Shown: one piece after another, positions 47,405 through 59,131 of the stretch | How the letters are laid out: every line of letters begins with the position of its first letter | Position numbering within the stretch: the stretch's first letter is position 1 | Source of the DNA: Nymphalis io | Lineage: Eukaryota > Arthropoda > Insecta > Lepidoptera > Nymphalidae | NCBI RefSeq assembly: GCF_905147045.1 | Contig: NC_065896.1 | Coordinates: forward strand, 335,001-399,000 | DNA: 64,000 bases | Direction of reading: 5' to 3' | The notes under the pieces: generated by a model | What the model saw: the letters and a program-made list of their open reading frames with translations, nothing else | What the model was told of the DNA's origin: nothing | Databases searched by the model: none | Program-made: the position numbers and the translations under genes

Positions 47405-49145
47405 TGACGTTCGTGATTAGGTGTATGTGATGTAAGCTTAATAAACTTTATTAGTAGTTTTAATGTACGTGTGTGCAGTACCTACCATCGTAACACTTGT
47501 ATTTTTTGGGCGATGGTCATTGATATATAAAACACTCGAAACTGTCACTAAACACTCGGCAATTCTATATAAGTATTTATAATTATACAATAAACAATTT
47601 TTGTAAATTCAATCTTACGCGGATTGCTTAAAATTGTTTTCACAAAGTAGTAAACAAAAAGAAATAAAATTTTACAACTGAAATTAGTCTGTTACAAGAC
47701 TGGAGGCGAATATTATTTATACTGTTTAATTTTATACGACGTTTAATTATTTTTATAAGAGTTTGTTAAATTGTGTTCTAAACGCGTATTTATACTTTTA
47801 TCTCAGCGTAAATATGTTTAAATCAATGAAACAAATATTTACTGGGAAAATTATTTATTTAATTTTTTGGTTCAAAAAGTATTAGTAGAACATTTTATCG
47901 AAACTAAGTAGGTACCTATTTAGATTAAGGTGATTGGGTAGCGAGCTACCAGCCCGGGAAACTTTTTTTCAAGTTTCAGGGTGTATCTACTACGGATCAC
48001 TCTTAAAACTTTAAAAATATATTTATTTTTAAACTGACATGACAACAGCAGGAAAAACATTAATTTACTTGGAATAAATTTAGTTAATTGTAGTTTTTTT
48101 TTAATTCGATTTTACGTTTTCTGTTGTTTTCTCTACGATATAATGTAAACGAACATCTATAAACTTTTCTAAAAGCTTTTAAACGACTAATTTTTAGAAT
48201 TTCTAAATTAAAAACTATATTTTAATATATAATGTAAAAATATTTGTCAAAAATTTTAACACAAAAAAGTTCAAAATTATTAATTAAAAAATTAAACATA
48301 ATAAAAAAAAAATCGACTCCATTGACTAAGAACAGGGCCATTTGTATTATACGAGTAAAATAAAAGAAGGCTGTTATGCATAGTTCTTACACTTAAAATG
48401 CGGTCCTTGAGATTTGGCGTATTACTAAATCAAAATCAAATATTGCATTGTATATTAAGTCGTAAGAAAAAACAAATATAAATCAATAAACACTTTTATT
48501 TACCGATAATACGATATCCCATTCTTTTTTTAACGTTCTTGACGTAATATTTTTCCAATTTCTCAACGAACACTTCGGCATTATTAATGAGCGTGCACTG
48601 ACGCGGGCGAAGCGAGACTATTTGAAATGAGCGCACAATTTCATTTTGTTTCGACATTTTTAAGAATTAAAACAATTATGATAATAAACGTTTGAATGTA
48701 ATAAATGGTGTTTTTTTTTCAAACAATATTAACCACGCCCTTGCAACGCCCACGCACCATCTATCTTGGGAACTAATAGTTAAGTTGGCTCACTCACGAT
48801 TAAGACAAGTCCAGTCGGGATTTATGTATATACATACATATACAGTACCTATTTTAAAAAAAAAAAACGCAGTGATGCCGCACGTTTAGAAAAGGCTCAA
48901 TACTAAAAGAAGAAGTAACCGCGGTGTATGACCTCTACATGACTAGAGGTTTAATGGATCATAATATCAGTCACTTGGGTTAAGTTTAACCTTCATAAGT
49001 AGAAGTTATTATTTTATAAAAAAACCTGAGCATTCTAAATCATGTCATAAAAATAGCATAAATAATGCATACACTCATATCACTAAGATACTACCTTGGC
49101 TAGATTGAACTAACCGACAGAGACTTTGAAAGAAGAATTAACCAT
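47405..49145. other. AT-rich intergenic sequence between the GMC gene and its broken copy
   Basis: No exon recognised. The block at 48865-48915 (GATGCCGCACGTTTAGAAAA, then GGCTCAATACTAAAAGAAGA) is similar to 51758-51812, directly after the GMC copy, so both may be pieces of one duplicated or repeated unit. Confidence 0.35.
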
Positions 49146-49149
49146 TTAA

Positions 49150-49235
49150 TATTGTAAGTCAGCAATACTCAACCTTATACAAGGGGCCACAAACACGCGT
49201 TAGTTATAGTGTCGCGGGCCGCAAACAAAAATATC
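49150..49235 (+). repeat. hAT-like terminal remnant
   Basis: AGCAATACTCAACCTTATAC, GGGGCCACAAACACG and TCGCGGGCCGC resemble a worn hAT-type terminus (CAGTGGTACTCAACC-like start). No matching end or target duplication could be fixed. Confidence 0.35.
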
Positions 49236-50064
49236 TAAGTAATGATTTCTTAGGTTACAGGATTGTCACAAGTTGAACATTTTTTTTACATTTCATGCCA
49301 TTTCAAACACTGCAGTGTCCGTGGCCAAAGGCAGTTGTTTAATTCGAATTATTTTGATATTAATAAAAACCTTTGAAATTTAAAATAGTTGAAAATGAAG
49401 TAACATCAAGTGGGCCAACCACAAAAGCCCGGCGGGCCGGCTGGGCGGGCTGTTCCAAGTCAATAATTAAACGTTATCTAACAATAACAATTGCCACATT
49501 TTAGCAATATTGGATATAACCTTTAATATCGCAAAACAATCATCAGTTTATTAGTTAGTCTGACATACATAATGAATAAAATAAGGTATCTTTTGGTTTG
49601 GTTAAAGGGATACTTCTAGTCTAAAGTAGGATTCGACCTATTCTATAACGCAGCTCAATGTGTTGGTCAAGCACGAGATAAATTCTACGATTTAAGTATC
49701 TACCAACTCTCAGTGGAGCAGTGTAATGGAATAAGACCCAAACCTTAAGAGGAGAGAAGGCTTTTGTCCAGCTGTAGGACTTACGGGGTTTTACTTTACT
49801 TGTTTATAATTAGTAGTCCGGTAAAGATGGACATGAGCGTTACATTTGATTTAATATTATGACGATTTAAAGGTTGTAAGAGTGTACTTGAATAAAGGAT
49901 TTATTTAAAATTATTTATAGAGTACTATAAAAATGAAATTGCTTTTGTAAATATTATTTGCAATATTATCGTATCAAGATATAACCTCCGATAACGTTAT
50001 AAACATACGGTGTCAAATCATTTCTAGTAAATTTTAATTTAAATTTATCTTTAAATTGCTATAA

Positions 50065-50284
50065 AAAAAGTGTGCATCCTTGGTTCACAGGGTCCGGGCC
50101 AGCTCAAACAAAATTCTAATCATGGTAGCTAACAGACTAGACTGTATATTTACCGCTGTTGTAAAGTTTCGGCTGGACCAGTAAATTATATAAGTAGTAG
50201 ATAGTAGTGTTTATTTATTTTTTTGTAATTTTGTATATGAGTCTTGTTACTTAAATAAATAAAAATTATTATTATTATTATTTC
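50065..50284 (+). repeat. Anonymous insert ending in an ATT-rich tail
   Basis: This segment is absent from the intact GMC intron at the corresponding site. It ends GTCTTGTTACTTAAATAAAT, then an A-run and (ATT)n. The layout resembles the 3' end of a retroposed repeat whose tail then served as the R4/Dong target. The family is not recognised. Confidence 0.4.
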
Positions 50285-51100
50285 TATTTAACTTTTAAAG
50301 TTTCTCTTCTTTCGAAGGGTTTAAACCTAAAACGCGGGCTGCAGCCAAGCGTTAAGGAGTGTTGCTTAAATTAAAAACGTTGATGATAAAGTGGATGATG
50401 ATATAAACTTTCGGGTGATACGGCAGGTGTTAAGGATTACGGCTTTTTGAATTATATGGAGGACATATGTTGGCATTTGTAAGGTGTTCAGACTTTGTGT
50501 CAAGGATTTTGGCACGATACCTGTGGATGATAGTACTATTGGGACTATGTGTACTGTTTGTGCTTTCCATTGCGTTTTAATTTCTATGGCGAGATCTTGA
50601 TATTTATTTAACTTTTCAGATATTGTGGTTTGTATGTTATATGAATTAGGAACGGCTATATCGATAAGATAAACGATTCTATTGATTTTATCATGGACGG
50701 TAATATCTGGTTTATTATAACAGATAGTTTTGTCAGTTATTATTGTTCTATCCCAGTAGATTTTGTGGTTTCTGTTGTCTAATACACTTTCCGGTTTATA
50801 TTTGTAATATGGATTAATTTCTGTTATAAGTTTATATTTGTATGCGAGATGTTGGTGTATGATTGCAGCCACTTGATCATGGCGATGCTTATAATCGGTC
50901 TGTGCGAGAGATTTGCAAGCCCCCGTTATATGTTGAATAGTTTCAGAGGCTGCGTTACAGTGTCTACATAAGTCAGTAGGTTGATTATGATCCTTCATTA
51001 TGTACTTTCTATAGTTACGAGTTGCTATTATTTGGTCTTGAATGGCGAGCATAAAACCTTCGTTATTTGGTCTTGAATGGCGAGCATAAAACCTTCGTTA
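50285..51100 (-). mobile_element. 5'-truncated R4/Dong-like non-LTR retrotransposon in an ATT microsatellite
   Basis: A minus-strand frame (50366-51052) encodes the C-terminal part of an R4-type ORF. It has a C-x2-C-x8-H-x4-C finger (LCRHC...QHITGAC) and then the restriction-enzyme-like endonuclease core PDI, 12 residues, YLIDIAVP. The element is bordered by (ATT)n on both sides (about 50265-50283 and 51097-51115). Dong of silkworm is known to target (TAA)n, which is the same repeat on the element's strand. At the 5' side a 35-base unit is tandemly duplicated (51028-51062 and 51063-51097). Confidence 0.75.
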
Positions 51101-51742
51101 TTATTATTATTATTATAACTGACATGTTCGTGATTCAAATAACATATCGTCAGATGGGATCCATTTTGACTTCATCGTGGTGGGTGGCGGCACTACCGGG
51201 GCCACCTTGGTCATCTGCTGCTGGAGGCTGGAGGCGATCAACCCCAAGGATACTACCTTGTATATATATTGTTTTATTATCTGTATATATATGTAAGAAT
51301 AACTGACTGACATATCGACGTATGGCCGAAGCTATTGGGTTGATTAAAAATAAAACTGTTGAACTATAATAATATAATTTATTACTTATTTACAAAGAAT
51401 ATGTATGTGAATATATTATTTCCTCGATGTGCCAGTGTATTATCGATATGGTTATTTATCTATTTTATAATAATTTCCTAACTTTTAAGATTCCTTGCTT
51501 CGAAGAAAAGATGTTATTACGACTGGAATTTTACAACAACAAATGACCATTATTCAAGCCAAGTTCTTCAAGATGGCAGTCAGAGACACCGCGTGGTAAG
51601 ATGCTGAGAGGCAGTGGATCTATCAACGACATGATTTACTCTCGTGGCTTCCCAGCTGATTATGATGAATGGGCCTACATAGTCGGAGAGTATAATGGAG
51701 GAGAGTTGGGATAATGTTCTGACGTACTTCAAAAAAACCTTT

Positions 51743-52191
51743 TTTAATAAAAAAAGTCCGTGAAGCCGCAGATATAAAAAAAGGCTTAATACTAGAAGAA
51801 TATTACTTATTCTGGAATCTACAAAACCGTTTTCTTTACTTTTATCATTTCATCAAACAGAATCCCTAGAGTTGTGTTGTTACATTCAAACAATAGACGG
51901 AAGATCATCGTTAGGCAACAGAAGAGCCGTCACTTTCACTACGTAGCTATGCAAAGCACTGGACACAGAGCGTGGTGTCAGTTTCACCCCTAGTAAGGAG
52001 TCGTATGTAACCAGACGTAACTCGCGACCGCGAAGTGGTCGGTTACATGATACGTGCGGTGTATAATATATACGGACTATTTATCATTGGGCTTGTTTGA
52101 TGAGGAAATAAAACTGATTAATTTTCTATGTAAATAAATCTGTACAATAGATAAATATGGAACAAGCTTCATGAATTTTCGTTGTTCATTT
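51743..52191. other. Anonymous sequence between the GMC copy and the RTE element
   Basis: The middle (51890-52075) is less AT-rich, including TAAGGAGTCGTATGTAACCA and GTAACTCGCGACCGCGAAG. It looks like part of a repeat but no second copy was found in the window and no protein match is evident. Confidence 0.35.
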
Positions 52192-52202
52192 TCTATTTAT
52201 TG

Positions 52203-53892
52203 TTTTTTTTTTTTTTTTTTTTTTTCAGCCTTTGCCGTCCACTGCTGGACGAAAGCCTCCCCCATAGAACGCCAACCATCCCGATCTTGGACAGTCCGCA
52301 TCCATCCCGAACCTGTCACCTTTTTTAAATCGTCGGCCCATCTTGTCACAGGGCGTCCTACACTACGTTTGCCTAAGCGTGGTCTCCACTCCAACACGTG
52401 TCGGCTCCATCGGCCATCAATGCGCCTGGAGACATGACCAGCCCACTTCCACTTCAGCGAGCTAATTCTAAGCGCGATGTCGGTGACTTTAGTTCTCTGG
52501 CAAATGTCCTCATTTCGGATTCTATCTGCCAGACAAACCCCAAGCATCGCGCGTTCCATTGCTCGCTGAGCGACCCTAAATTGGTGGACCAGTCCTACGG
52601 TAAGTGTCCACGTTTCGGCACCGTAAGTCATTACAGGTAGGACGCACTGATTGAAGACCCTGGTCTTAAGCGACTGTGGGATCGACGATTCAAAAATATG
52701 ACGTAACCTCCCGAATGCCAGCCCAAACGTATTCTTCTTTTAGCCTCCTTCTCAAAGTTGTGCCGGCCAAGTTGTATAGTTTGGCCCAGGTAGATATATT
52801 CCTGCACAACTTCAAGTGGAGAGCCATTTACGACCACTGGTCTCGGGGATACATGACGGTTTGCCATAATTTTGGTCTTTTCAATGTTCATCCCGAGACC
52901 TACTTGTATTGAAGAATCGCTCAGGCTGTTTAGCATCTCTTCCAAATCCTGCAGAGTCTCCGCCATGATGACAATGTCGTCGGCAAATCGCAGATGTGTA
53001 ATGTGTTGGCCATTTATATTAATGCCGCGTCCGTTTCAATCGAGCGTCTTGAAGACGTCCTCCAATGCATTGGTAAAGAGTTTCGGTGATATTACATCAC
53101 CCTGTCTTACCCCGCGATGCAATTGGATTGGTCTTGTGCTCTGATCTTGTACTTGGACGGTCATGGTTGCGGCTTCGTACAAACACTTCACCACCTGGAC
53201 ATACCGACAGTCAATTAGGCATCTCTGCATGGATTCCAGAACAGCCCAGGTCTCGATGGTATCGAAGGCGTTTTCGTAGTCCACAAACGCTAGGCATAGA
53301 GGCTGATTATATTCCTCGGTCTTCTGTATTATTTGCCTTAGTGTGTGTATGTGGTCTACGGTACTGAAGCCTTTTCGAAACCCAGCCTGTTCCACGGGTT
53401 GGAAGTCATCGAATTTTCGGGCAAGACGATTCGTGATTACCCTCGAAAACAATTTGTAAACATGGCTTAAAAGTGAAATGGGGCGGTAGTTTTTCAGAAG
53501 AGCTTTATCGCCCTTCTTGAAAAACAGCACCACCACACTTCTGCTCCATGTCTTCGGTGTTATACCATTGTGGAGGACGGAATTAAAGATGTTAGCCAGC
53601 TCTCTCAGAACTGGTGTGCCTCCTGCTTTGAGAAGCTCTGAGGTAATTCCGTCATCTCCTGGAGCCTTGTTGTTTCCAAGTTGCCCGAGAGCAATCCTAA
53701 TCTCGCCCAAATCGATGTCGGGAAGATCGTCTGATAGATGGCGTGTTAGTCTGGCTCGTGGGTCATCCGCACTGTGGGACTCAGGTGGAGGTACTCGTGA
53801 TGAGTATAAATCGCCATAGTACTTTTCGACTTCAGCTAGAATCTCTGGTTTTGAGGTGACGGTTGTGCCTTGTATGGTTCTGAGTTTTGTCA
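52203..53892 (-). mobile_element. 5'-truncated RTE-like non-LTR retrotransposon with 11-base target duplication
   Basis: The 11-base TCTATTTATTG flanks the element at 52192-52202 and 53893-53903. The 3' end is a poly(A) tail (poly-T on the plus strand, 52203-52226). Minus-strand frames give the reverse transcriptase: NNKAPGDDGITSELLK, LKNYRPISLL, QAGFRKGFSTVDHI, the FVDYENAFD catalytic block, GVRQGD and RFADDIVIMAE. The RNase-like C-terminal region MTYGAETWTLT...WKWAGHV follows. Disabling changes are a TGA stop right after FKTLD (near 53043) and a one-base frameshift near 52730. The apurinic endonuclease domain is missing through 5' truncation. Confidence 0.85.
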
Positions 53893-53934
53893 GTCTATTT
53901 ATTGTATTAAAATGTTATTGAAAACAATACACTT

Positions 53935-54100
53935 TACTATGCAAAGTTATCTTTATTCAATAATTGCACGTTACACTCACTTCTTCATTGTCAAAAATCT
54001 ACCACCGGTTCGGGAATACCTGAGAAGGACCGGCGAAAGAAACGCAGTACGATTATATATATGTTTTTATCAACAATTTTTGTTTACACAATAAATAATC
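53935..54100 (+). repeat. Dispersed repeat with CTACCACCGGTTCGGGAA core
   Basis: Shares the CTACCACCGGTTCGG and ACCGGCGAAAGAAACGCAG blocks with 21430-21575, in the same order. The parent element is not identified. Confidence 0.5.
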
Positions 54101-54794
54101 AATTGTTATGAAATAGCCTGGAGGTTCATTCTTTTTCGGAAATTGTTACTTTAATAATATCACTTAGCAAATCCTTAAAAAAATTTTTAACTTAATTTTT
54201 TTTTTGAACGTTTTCTGGGATCTTGTTGTAATAACGTTCCACAAAATTTACGTGTGGTAGTCGAGTAACGGAGGTAACACGTTTATAATAATTGTTCACT
54301 GTATTAATAGTGTGCACATGAAAATTGAAGCGACAGTCAATATTTTTATTTCATCTTCATTTTCTTAAATCTACATTTTACTGAAGTGTTAGGAGTCAGT
54401 AATTACAAATATTCTAATAAAGGGTCTCTTCTAACGTTCGAGGTAATAAGAAGATAATAAATTAAAAATATATAAGTAATCAGTTAAAAACTCGAGTTCG
54501 AGGCGAACATGCATAGAAAACTAAATAAATATTACCTAATGAATAAGCATGCTATATCAGAAAAATAAAAGAACTACAAATAGCATATCCATATATAAAT
54601 AGAGATACATAATCTCGTCTTAAAAATAAAAAACAATCGTCCAGTTTGTTATGTCCGGTAACAATGTATTCTGTATGTATCTGTATTATAATCCGTACAA
54701 AAAGTGTATGACTGTAATTAAAATTTACTCACGCGAAATAATTTGATGATTTTTATTTAATTGATACTTTGGCTTACGAAAACATAGTTTTTTA

Positions 54795-55072
54795 ACCGAT
54801 GATCGTGGTGGGTTCAAACCCGGGCAAGCACCACTGAATTTTCATGTGCTTAAAATTAAGCACGTGAAAAGTGTTTACAATTCATGTGCTTAACGTTGAA
54901 GGAAAGCATCGTGATGAAACCTGCATGTGCCTAATTTCACTGAAATTGTGCTACATGTGTAATCAACCAACCCGCATTGGAGTAGCGTGGAGGAATAAGC
55001 TATATACCTTCTCCTCAAAAAGGGAGAGGAGGCCTTATCCCAGCAGTGGGACATTCACAACCTGTTACTAAA
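54795..55072 (+). repeat. SINE-2 copy
   Basis: AACCGATGATCGTGGTGGGT with a three-base GTG duplication in the B-box region, GGGCAAGCACCACTGAATTT, CATCGTGATGAAACCTGCAT, AACCCGCATTGGAGTAGCGT and CCCAGCAGTGGGACATTCAC. It has an internal duplication around 54840-54890. Confidence 0.8.
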
Positions 55073-55305
55073 AGGTAATATTTAGATCTATCATAAGTAT
55101 AAGCATTTAATTTTAATTATTCAATGTAATTTAATTAAATAATTTATTTTAATTAATTAATTTATTTTAATTAATTATTAACATTTAATTCTACGACCTT
55201 TCCACTTCTGAACTTCCTACTTCTAGTAACATAAACTAACGTTCGAAACTAGTTAACAGTCAAGCTTAACTTGAAGAAACAATTTTTTTTGTATTTATTT
55301 GGCAG

Positions 55306-55435
55306 GTGCTCCTTTGGAACGTTCCCCTCGCCTCGAGTTACCATTTCCGGTTCCCGACCGTTGTTACCGGAAATAGATGTCTATCACATGTTTGATCCAG
55401 AGAATCGTAGCTTTGAATTAGTATACTTGATGTAA
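55306..55435 (+). CDS. Orphan exon, probably the terminal coding exon of an unidentified gene
   Basis: A strong pyrimidine-rich acceptor (TTTTGTATTTATTTGGCAG) precedes a frame that stays open for 42 codons to a TAA: SFGTFPSPRVTISGSRPLLP, then EIDVYHMFDPENRSFELVYL. A donor-like GTAAGT overlaps the stop (AT/GTAAGT), so it could instead be an internal exon ending at 55431. Composition is clearly less AT-rich than the flanks. I do not recognise the protein and no upstream partner exon was found between 47.4 and 55.3 kb. It may belong to a gene whose other exons are far upstream, or to a worn relative of the membrane-protein gene at 59.1 kb. Both are guesses. Confidence 0.45.
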
Positions 55436-55728
55436 GTTACGTAAAGGTACAGGAAACAGCAATATTTACTTAAGATTACTACTTTATAATACTTGTATAT
55501 ATTACCCTGCCCGTACCGACTTCGTACGGGTGAAATAAGAATGAAATTTATTTAAAAAAATCCTAGAACCTGATCACAGCGCCACCTGTCGGGTCCAACT
55601 CAAACATACACACATACACAAAATATTTTTATAAGAATTATATATATATGAAGATCTATAATATAAATTTAATAAATGTAGAAGAAATGACATTAAAAAT
55701 ATTAATCTGAAAATTATTATTAGACTAG

Positions 55729-55905
55729 CCGATGCCCGTGGCTTCGCTCGCGCGCTTAAGTATAAGTAAAGGATAAATGATTGTTTGTAATCTGAATTGG
55801 TCTGTGATTTTTAAAGTAGAAGCATGAAATGTCATTCTGGTTAGAAAAAAGTATATTAAGTTTTTTTTTTTTAATTTTAGATCGATGATTATTTTTTTAA
55901 TAATC
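55729..55905 (-). mobile_element. Helitron-like 3' end, second copy
   Basis: On the minus strand the element ends GCGAGCGAAGCCACGGGC, then ATCGGCTAGT. It matches 39961-40131 along about 170 bases, including AATAATCATCGATCT and CAGAATGACATTT. Confidence 0.45.
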
Positions 55906-56137
55906 ATCAGTGACTTAAATGTGTTGAAGAAAAACTAATTTTAGACATGTCTTCCGATCTGCGATTCTGTTGCTTAATATCCCCGGTCATCGATTGACGC
56001 CGTTGGATATAGTTAATACTGTAAATGAGCAAGCGTACGAATATATATTTTTTTATTCTATCAAACTCAGATTAAACAAAACTATTCAACTCAATGAAAC
56101 CCTTATTAATAATGAATAATCGAAGCTTTGTAAACGG

Positions 56138-56355
56138 TGGTAGGGCTTTGTGCAAGCCCGTCAGGATAGGTACTAACTACTCTATTATATCCGATTTAAA
56201 AGTAGTGTAACTACAGGCACAAGGTTAATAACATCTTCGTTCCCAAGGTTGGTGGTGCATTGGCGATGCGAGGAATGGTTAATAATGGTTAATAATTGGT
56301 CTATGGGCAGTGGTAACGTCAGGTGGCCTATTTGACCTTCCGAATACCTATAACA
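56138..56355 (+). repeat. SINE-1 copy with internal deletion
   Basis: GGTGGTAGGGCTTTGTGCAA, GCCCGTCAGGATAGGTAC, GTTCCCAAGGTTGGTGGTGC and GTCTATGGGCAGTGG. The segment between ATCAGATATTC and the AGTGTAATTACAGG block is largely lost. Confidence 0.7.
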
Positions 56356-56494
56356 TAAAAAACGACGTATGCGGTGATTCCTTTTATGGCTACAATGAAT
56401 AAGTTACTCTGGAGCTCACTCTGGAACATGCAACATAAAAACTGTCCATCTGATAAAAGTTCTCACTAAAATCAATACTGACCATGTTCTACGA

Positions 56495-56640
56495 TGGCGA
56501 TGATCAAATCAATAATGTCGATCATTATAATCCACAGTGATTAGTTTTATTACTTGCAATACTTGCATCTCCCTAGGAGTACGTATATGAACAACGTCAA
56601 CTCATAGTTTAACAGAGCCCGGAAGTTAAAATTTATGGCA
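56495..56640 (-). repeat. Dispersed repeat, inverse copy of 39500-39640
   Basis: ATTAGTTTTATTACTTGCAA and CTCCCTAGGAGTACGTATAT are the reverse complement of the 39.5 kb copy. Positions 57180-57290 similarly mirror 39400-39480, so the two loci share a longer, partly rearranged repeat. Confidence 0.5.
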
Positions 56641-59131
56641 ACAAGTCTCTCACAATAAAATCTGGCCACAACGTATAAAACTTAATTTTTTATATCTTTT
56701 AATAGACTCAACCGATGTTGATAAAATAATGTCTAAACGGTGCCTTGAAATACTTTTAGTAGTTTATCCACTGTCTTCCTACCTACCTACCTACAGGTAT
56801 ACATGTTGTGGCCATTAGCGCATAGTAGCATACAGGTGACGGTGTGCTAAATATGTCAATTTCTGAATCGCGCTATCAAGATTTTTCTGAGTAGAGTGAC
56901 CTTTTTTTTATTAATTTCGTTATAATTCATTCTTACTTTGATAATATTAAATAGAAATTACCATGTGGTTTTAGGTTGCAATTATTAAGTCGGTTGTATT
57001 TTTTTCTTATTAGAAATAAGATTAACATCTTTAATTAAAATTATTGTTTTTAAATTTATAGACCATTACTACTTTTAAGGTAACTTATGCCTTAGTTGTT
57101 TGGTTTAATAAAGATTGTATTAAATTGTTTAGTATTATACTTATCTATAGTTTATTTAGATGTTCACGTATAGGTCTTGAGATAGCGACGTCGAGAGTGA
57201 ATTGCTAGTAACCAATACAATTCAAAACAAAAAAATATTAACTAAGACCAATAGAAAAAAAGAAAGCCTGAAGCCACTATGTGTTTAACTTAGTAGATTA
57301 CTTAGCTTAAATAAGAAAAAACTCAAAATAATGAGATGAAACGATAACGCGATGTTGTATTTAATGCGAATTCTAATAATATGTATGTTAGAAGGTCCCT
57401 CAACTCCGTAAAATCTGGACAACGCGATAACAACTTACCAATATTTAAGCAGATTCTTGCAAGTTGATATAGTGATTGAGATTCTAAGTTTCACATTGCA
57501 GCTCTGGTCAATAAAATATTGTAAGTTTCTTTGTCAAAAAATGTTAGTATTAGATCGGAATAAAAATTGACACAACTGTAAATGCTTTAACCTGTTGCTG
57601 CAACACCTAATTTCTCTCTAGTCGTGTAGGAATGCCGTTGCATCGGATTATGAGTGTGAGGGAATTTTCTCCCTTTTTGCACACACACGTGTGCACTATA
57701 ATGTGTAATATCATTTCCTGTGCACTTGGCAGTTATTAATTCATTTATCAATCAATCAATCTCAAACGAGGACTAAATTCGGTAAGGAGGGTATTATTAT
57801 ATGTAAAATTATATTTATATGTCTTATTTGCCTTTTTTTAACGCTGTAAAAACGCATTACGCTTTTTCCCCACGGAAACAGTGGGGGGTATGTGGGGCTC
57901 GCCGGTATCCAAGGCGCCGTGTGCGCCCCGAACATCGGAATACCCACTAAAAAACCAGCGGTACCCTTTCCGACTACCGTGACACTCGGACATGTTTTAA
58001 TTGCCTTAGTTTAACCTTTACACAATATATTATATAAGTTTATATAAAATAAATTTATGTTGCGTTTTTTTAGAGATCGAATTAACATATTGAACTTACC
58101 ATATACATTACATAAGTTTTGAAATATCGAGAATATTTTGTAATTATTAAAAATTCAAAACATGTACATAAAAGGCAAAGGTAAGTACGTATTATGTTTT
58201 ACACAGGATCGCGATAAAGAATTGTTATTGGCATTCTACCCATTCTGAAATTCTATAAATCTGCAGCGTATTAATTTGTGTTAAATGTTACTCTATTGCA
58301 AGCTGGGCACATAGTTTTATCGATAGTTTGAAGAGCAGTAATCAATAGTAGACTCAAGCTGTAATTGTAATAATAAAAAATATTTTAGATGATTACAACC
58401 TAGTATATGAAATTATTATTATTTATAGTCTTTTATGTATATCAGTGCCTCCATATAATAAGTGAATTAATTAATATATTAATAGGTAGCCATACTTTTT
58501 ATACGTTATTTAACATAACATTGCGATGTCTGTCGTGAGGTTGAGGACAGGAAGAATAGCCAGCGGACTACCGGAGATAGCTTGGTTTCCGCGCGTCGGA
58601 CGCTTTCACCTGCGCGACCGCAGACACGTGCGCTATCGCCGCTGTGCCAATATTAGTTAAGTTTTGTTTTTAAATTTTAAATTTCATTGTATTTAGCTTA
58701 CAAATACGGAAATAGGTACTAAAGGTGATTTGTCGTAAATTATCACTGTTTCTTAAGCTTTTTTAAAAATCTAATTTAATTAATATAGATATACTTTTTT
58801 ATTTATTAACCTTTGCACAATGTAATATTCACATATATTTACAATAAATATTAACAAATTATTTATATAATTACCTTCCATAAGCAATACGTCTAATTGA
58901 TGTACCAAAATATCGACTGTCGTGCAAATATCAAAATACCTTCATTTTAAAGTTAATCTAGCAATAACCAGAACCCGGTGTTTTATTACACGTAATTAAC
59001 AAAAACAAACGCTAAATCGCGACATCAAGAACAGCACTTTCACCGCATGTGTGAGCGCTGAGCACGCAGTCTGTCTCCAGCGCGCGTATAGAGCGCACGT
59101 CGCGCTTCCCGGTGATGAATCGAACGCGAAA
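56641..59131. other. Intergenic region upstream of the 59.1 kb membrane-protein gene
   Basis: No supported gene. Positions 57645-57720 carry a repeat fragment with TTTTTGCACACACACGTGTG. Positions 57860-57985 form a GC-rich patch (GGGGGGTATGTGGGGCTCGC, AAGGCGCCGTGTGCGCCCCG) of repeat-like character. Positions 58510-58650 are also GC-richer and, together with 59000-59130, may be promoter and 5' UTR of the next gene. Confidence 0.4.

Larger units (their letters stand above)
49334..51742 (+). pseudogene. Partial, decayed duplicate of the GMC oxidoreductase gene
   Basis: Three collinear blocks match the intact gene. 49334-49430 and 50046-50064 match its intron 1 (45263-45372 and 45377-45397). 51115-51742 matches exon 2, intron 2 and the start of exon 3 (45396-46060). 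The FAD-binding stretch is recognisable (FIVVGGG-like at about 51170-51195, then a deletion), as is the MLGGSG-type signature with substitutions and frameshifts. Intron 2 is retained, so the copy arose by DNA duplication and not by retroposition. It stops abruptly in a T/A-rich junction near 51742. Insertions occupy 49431-50045 and 50065-51114. Confidence 0.85.
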
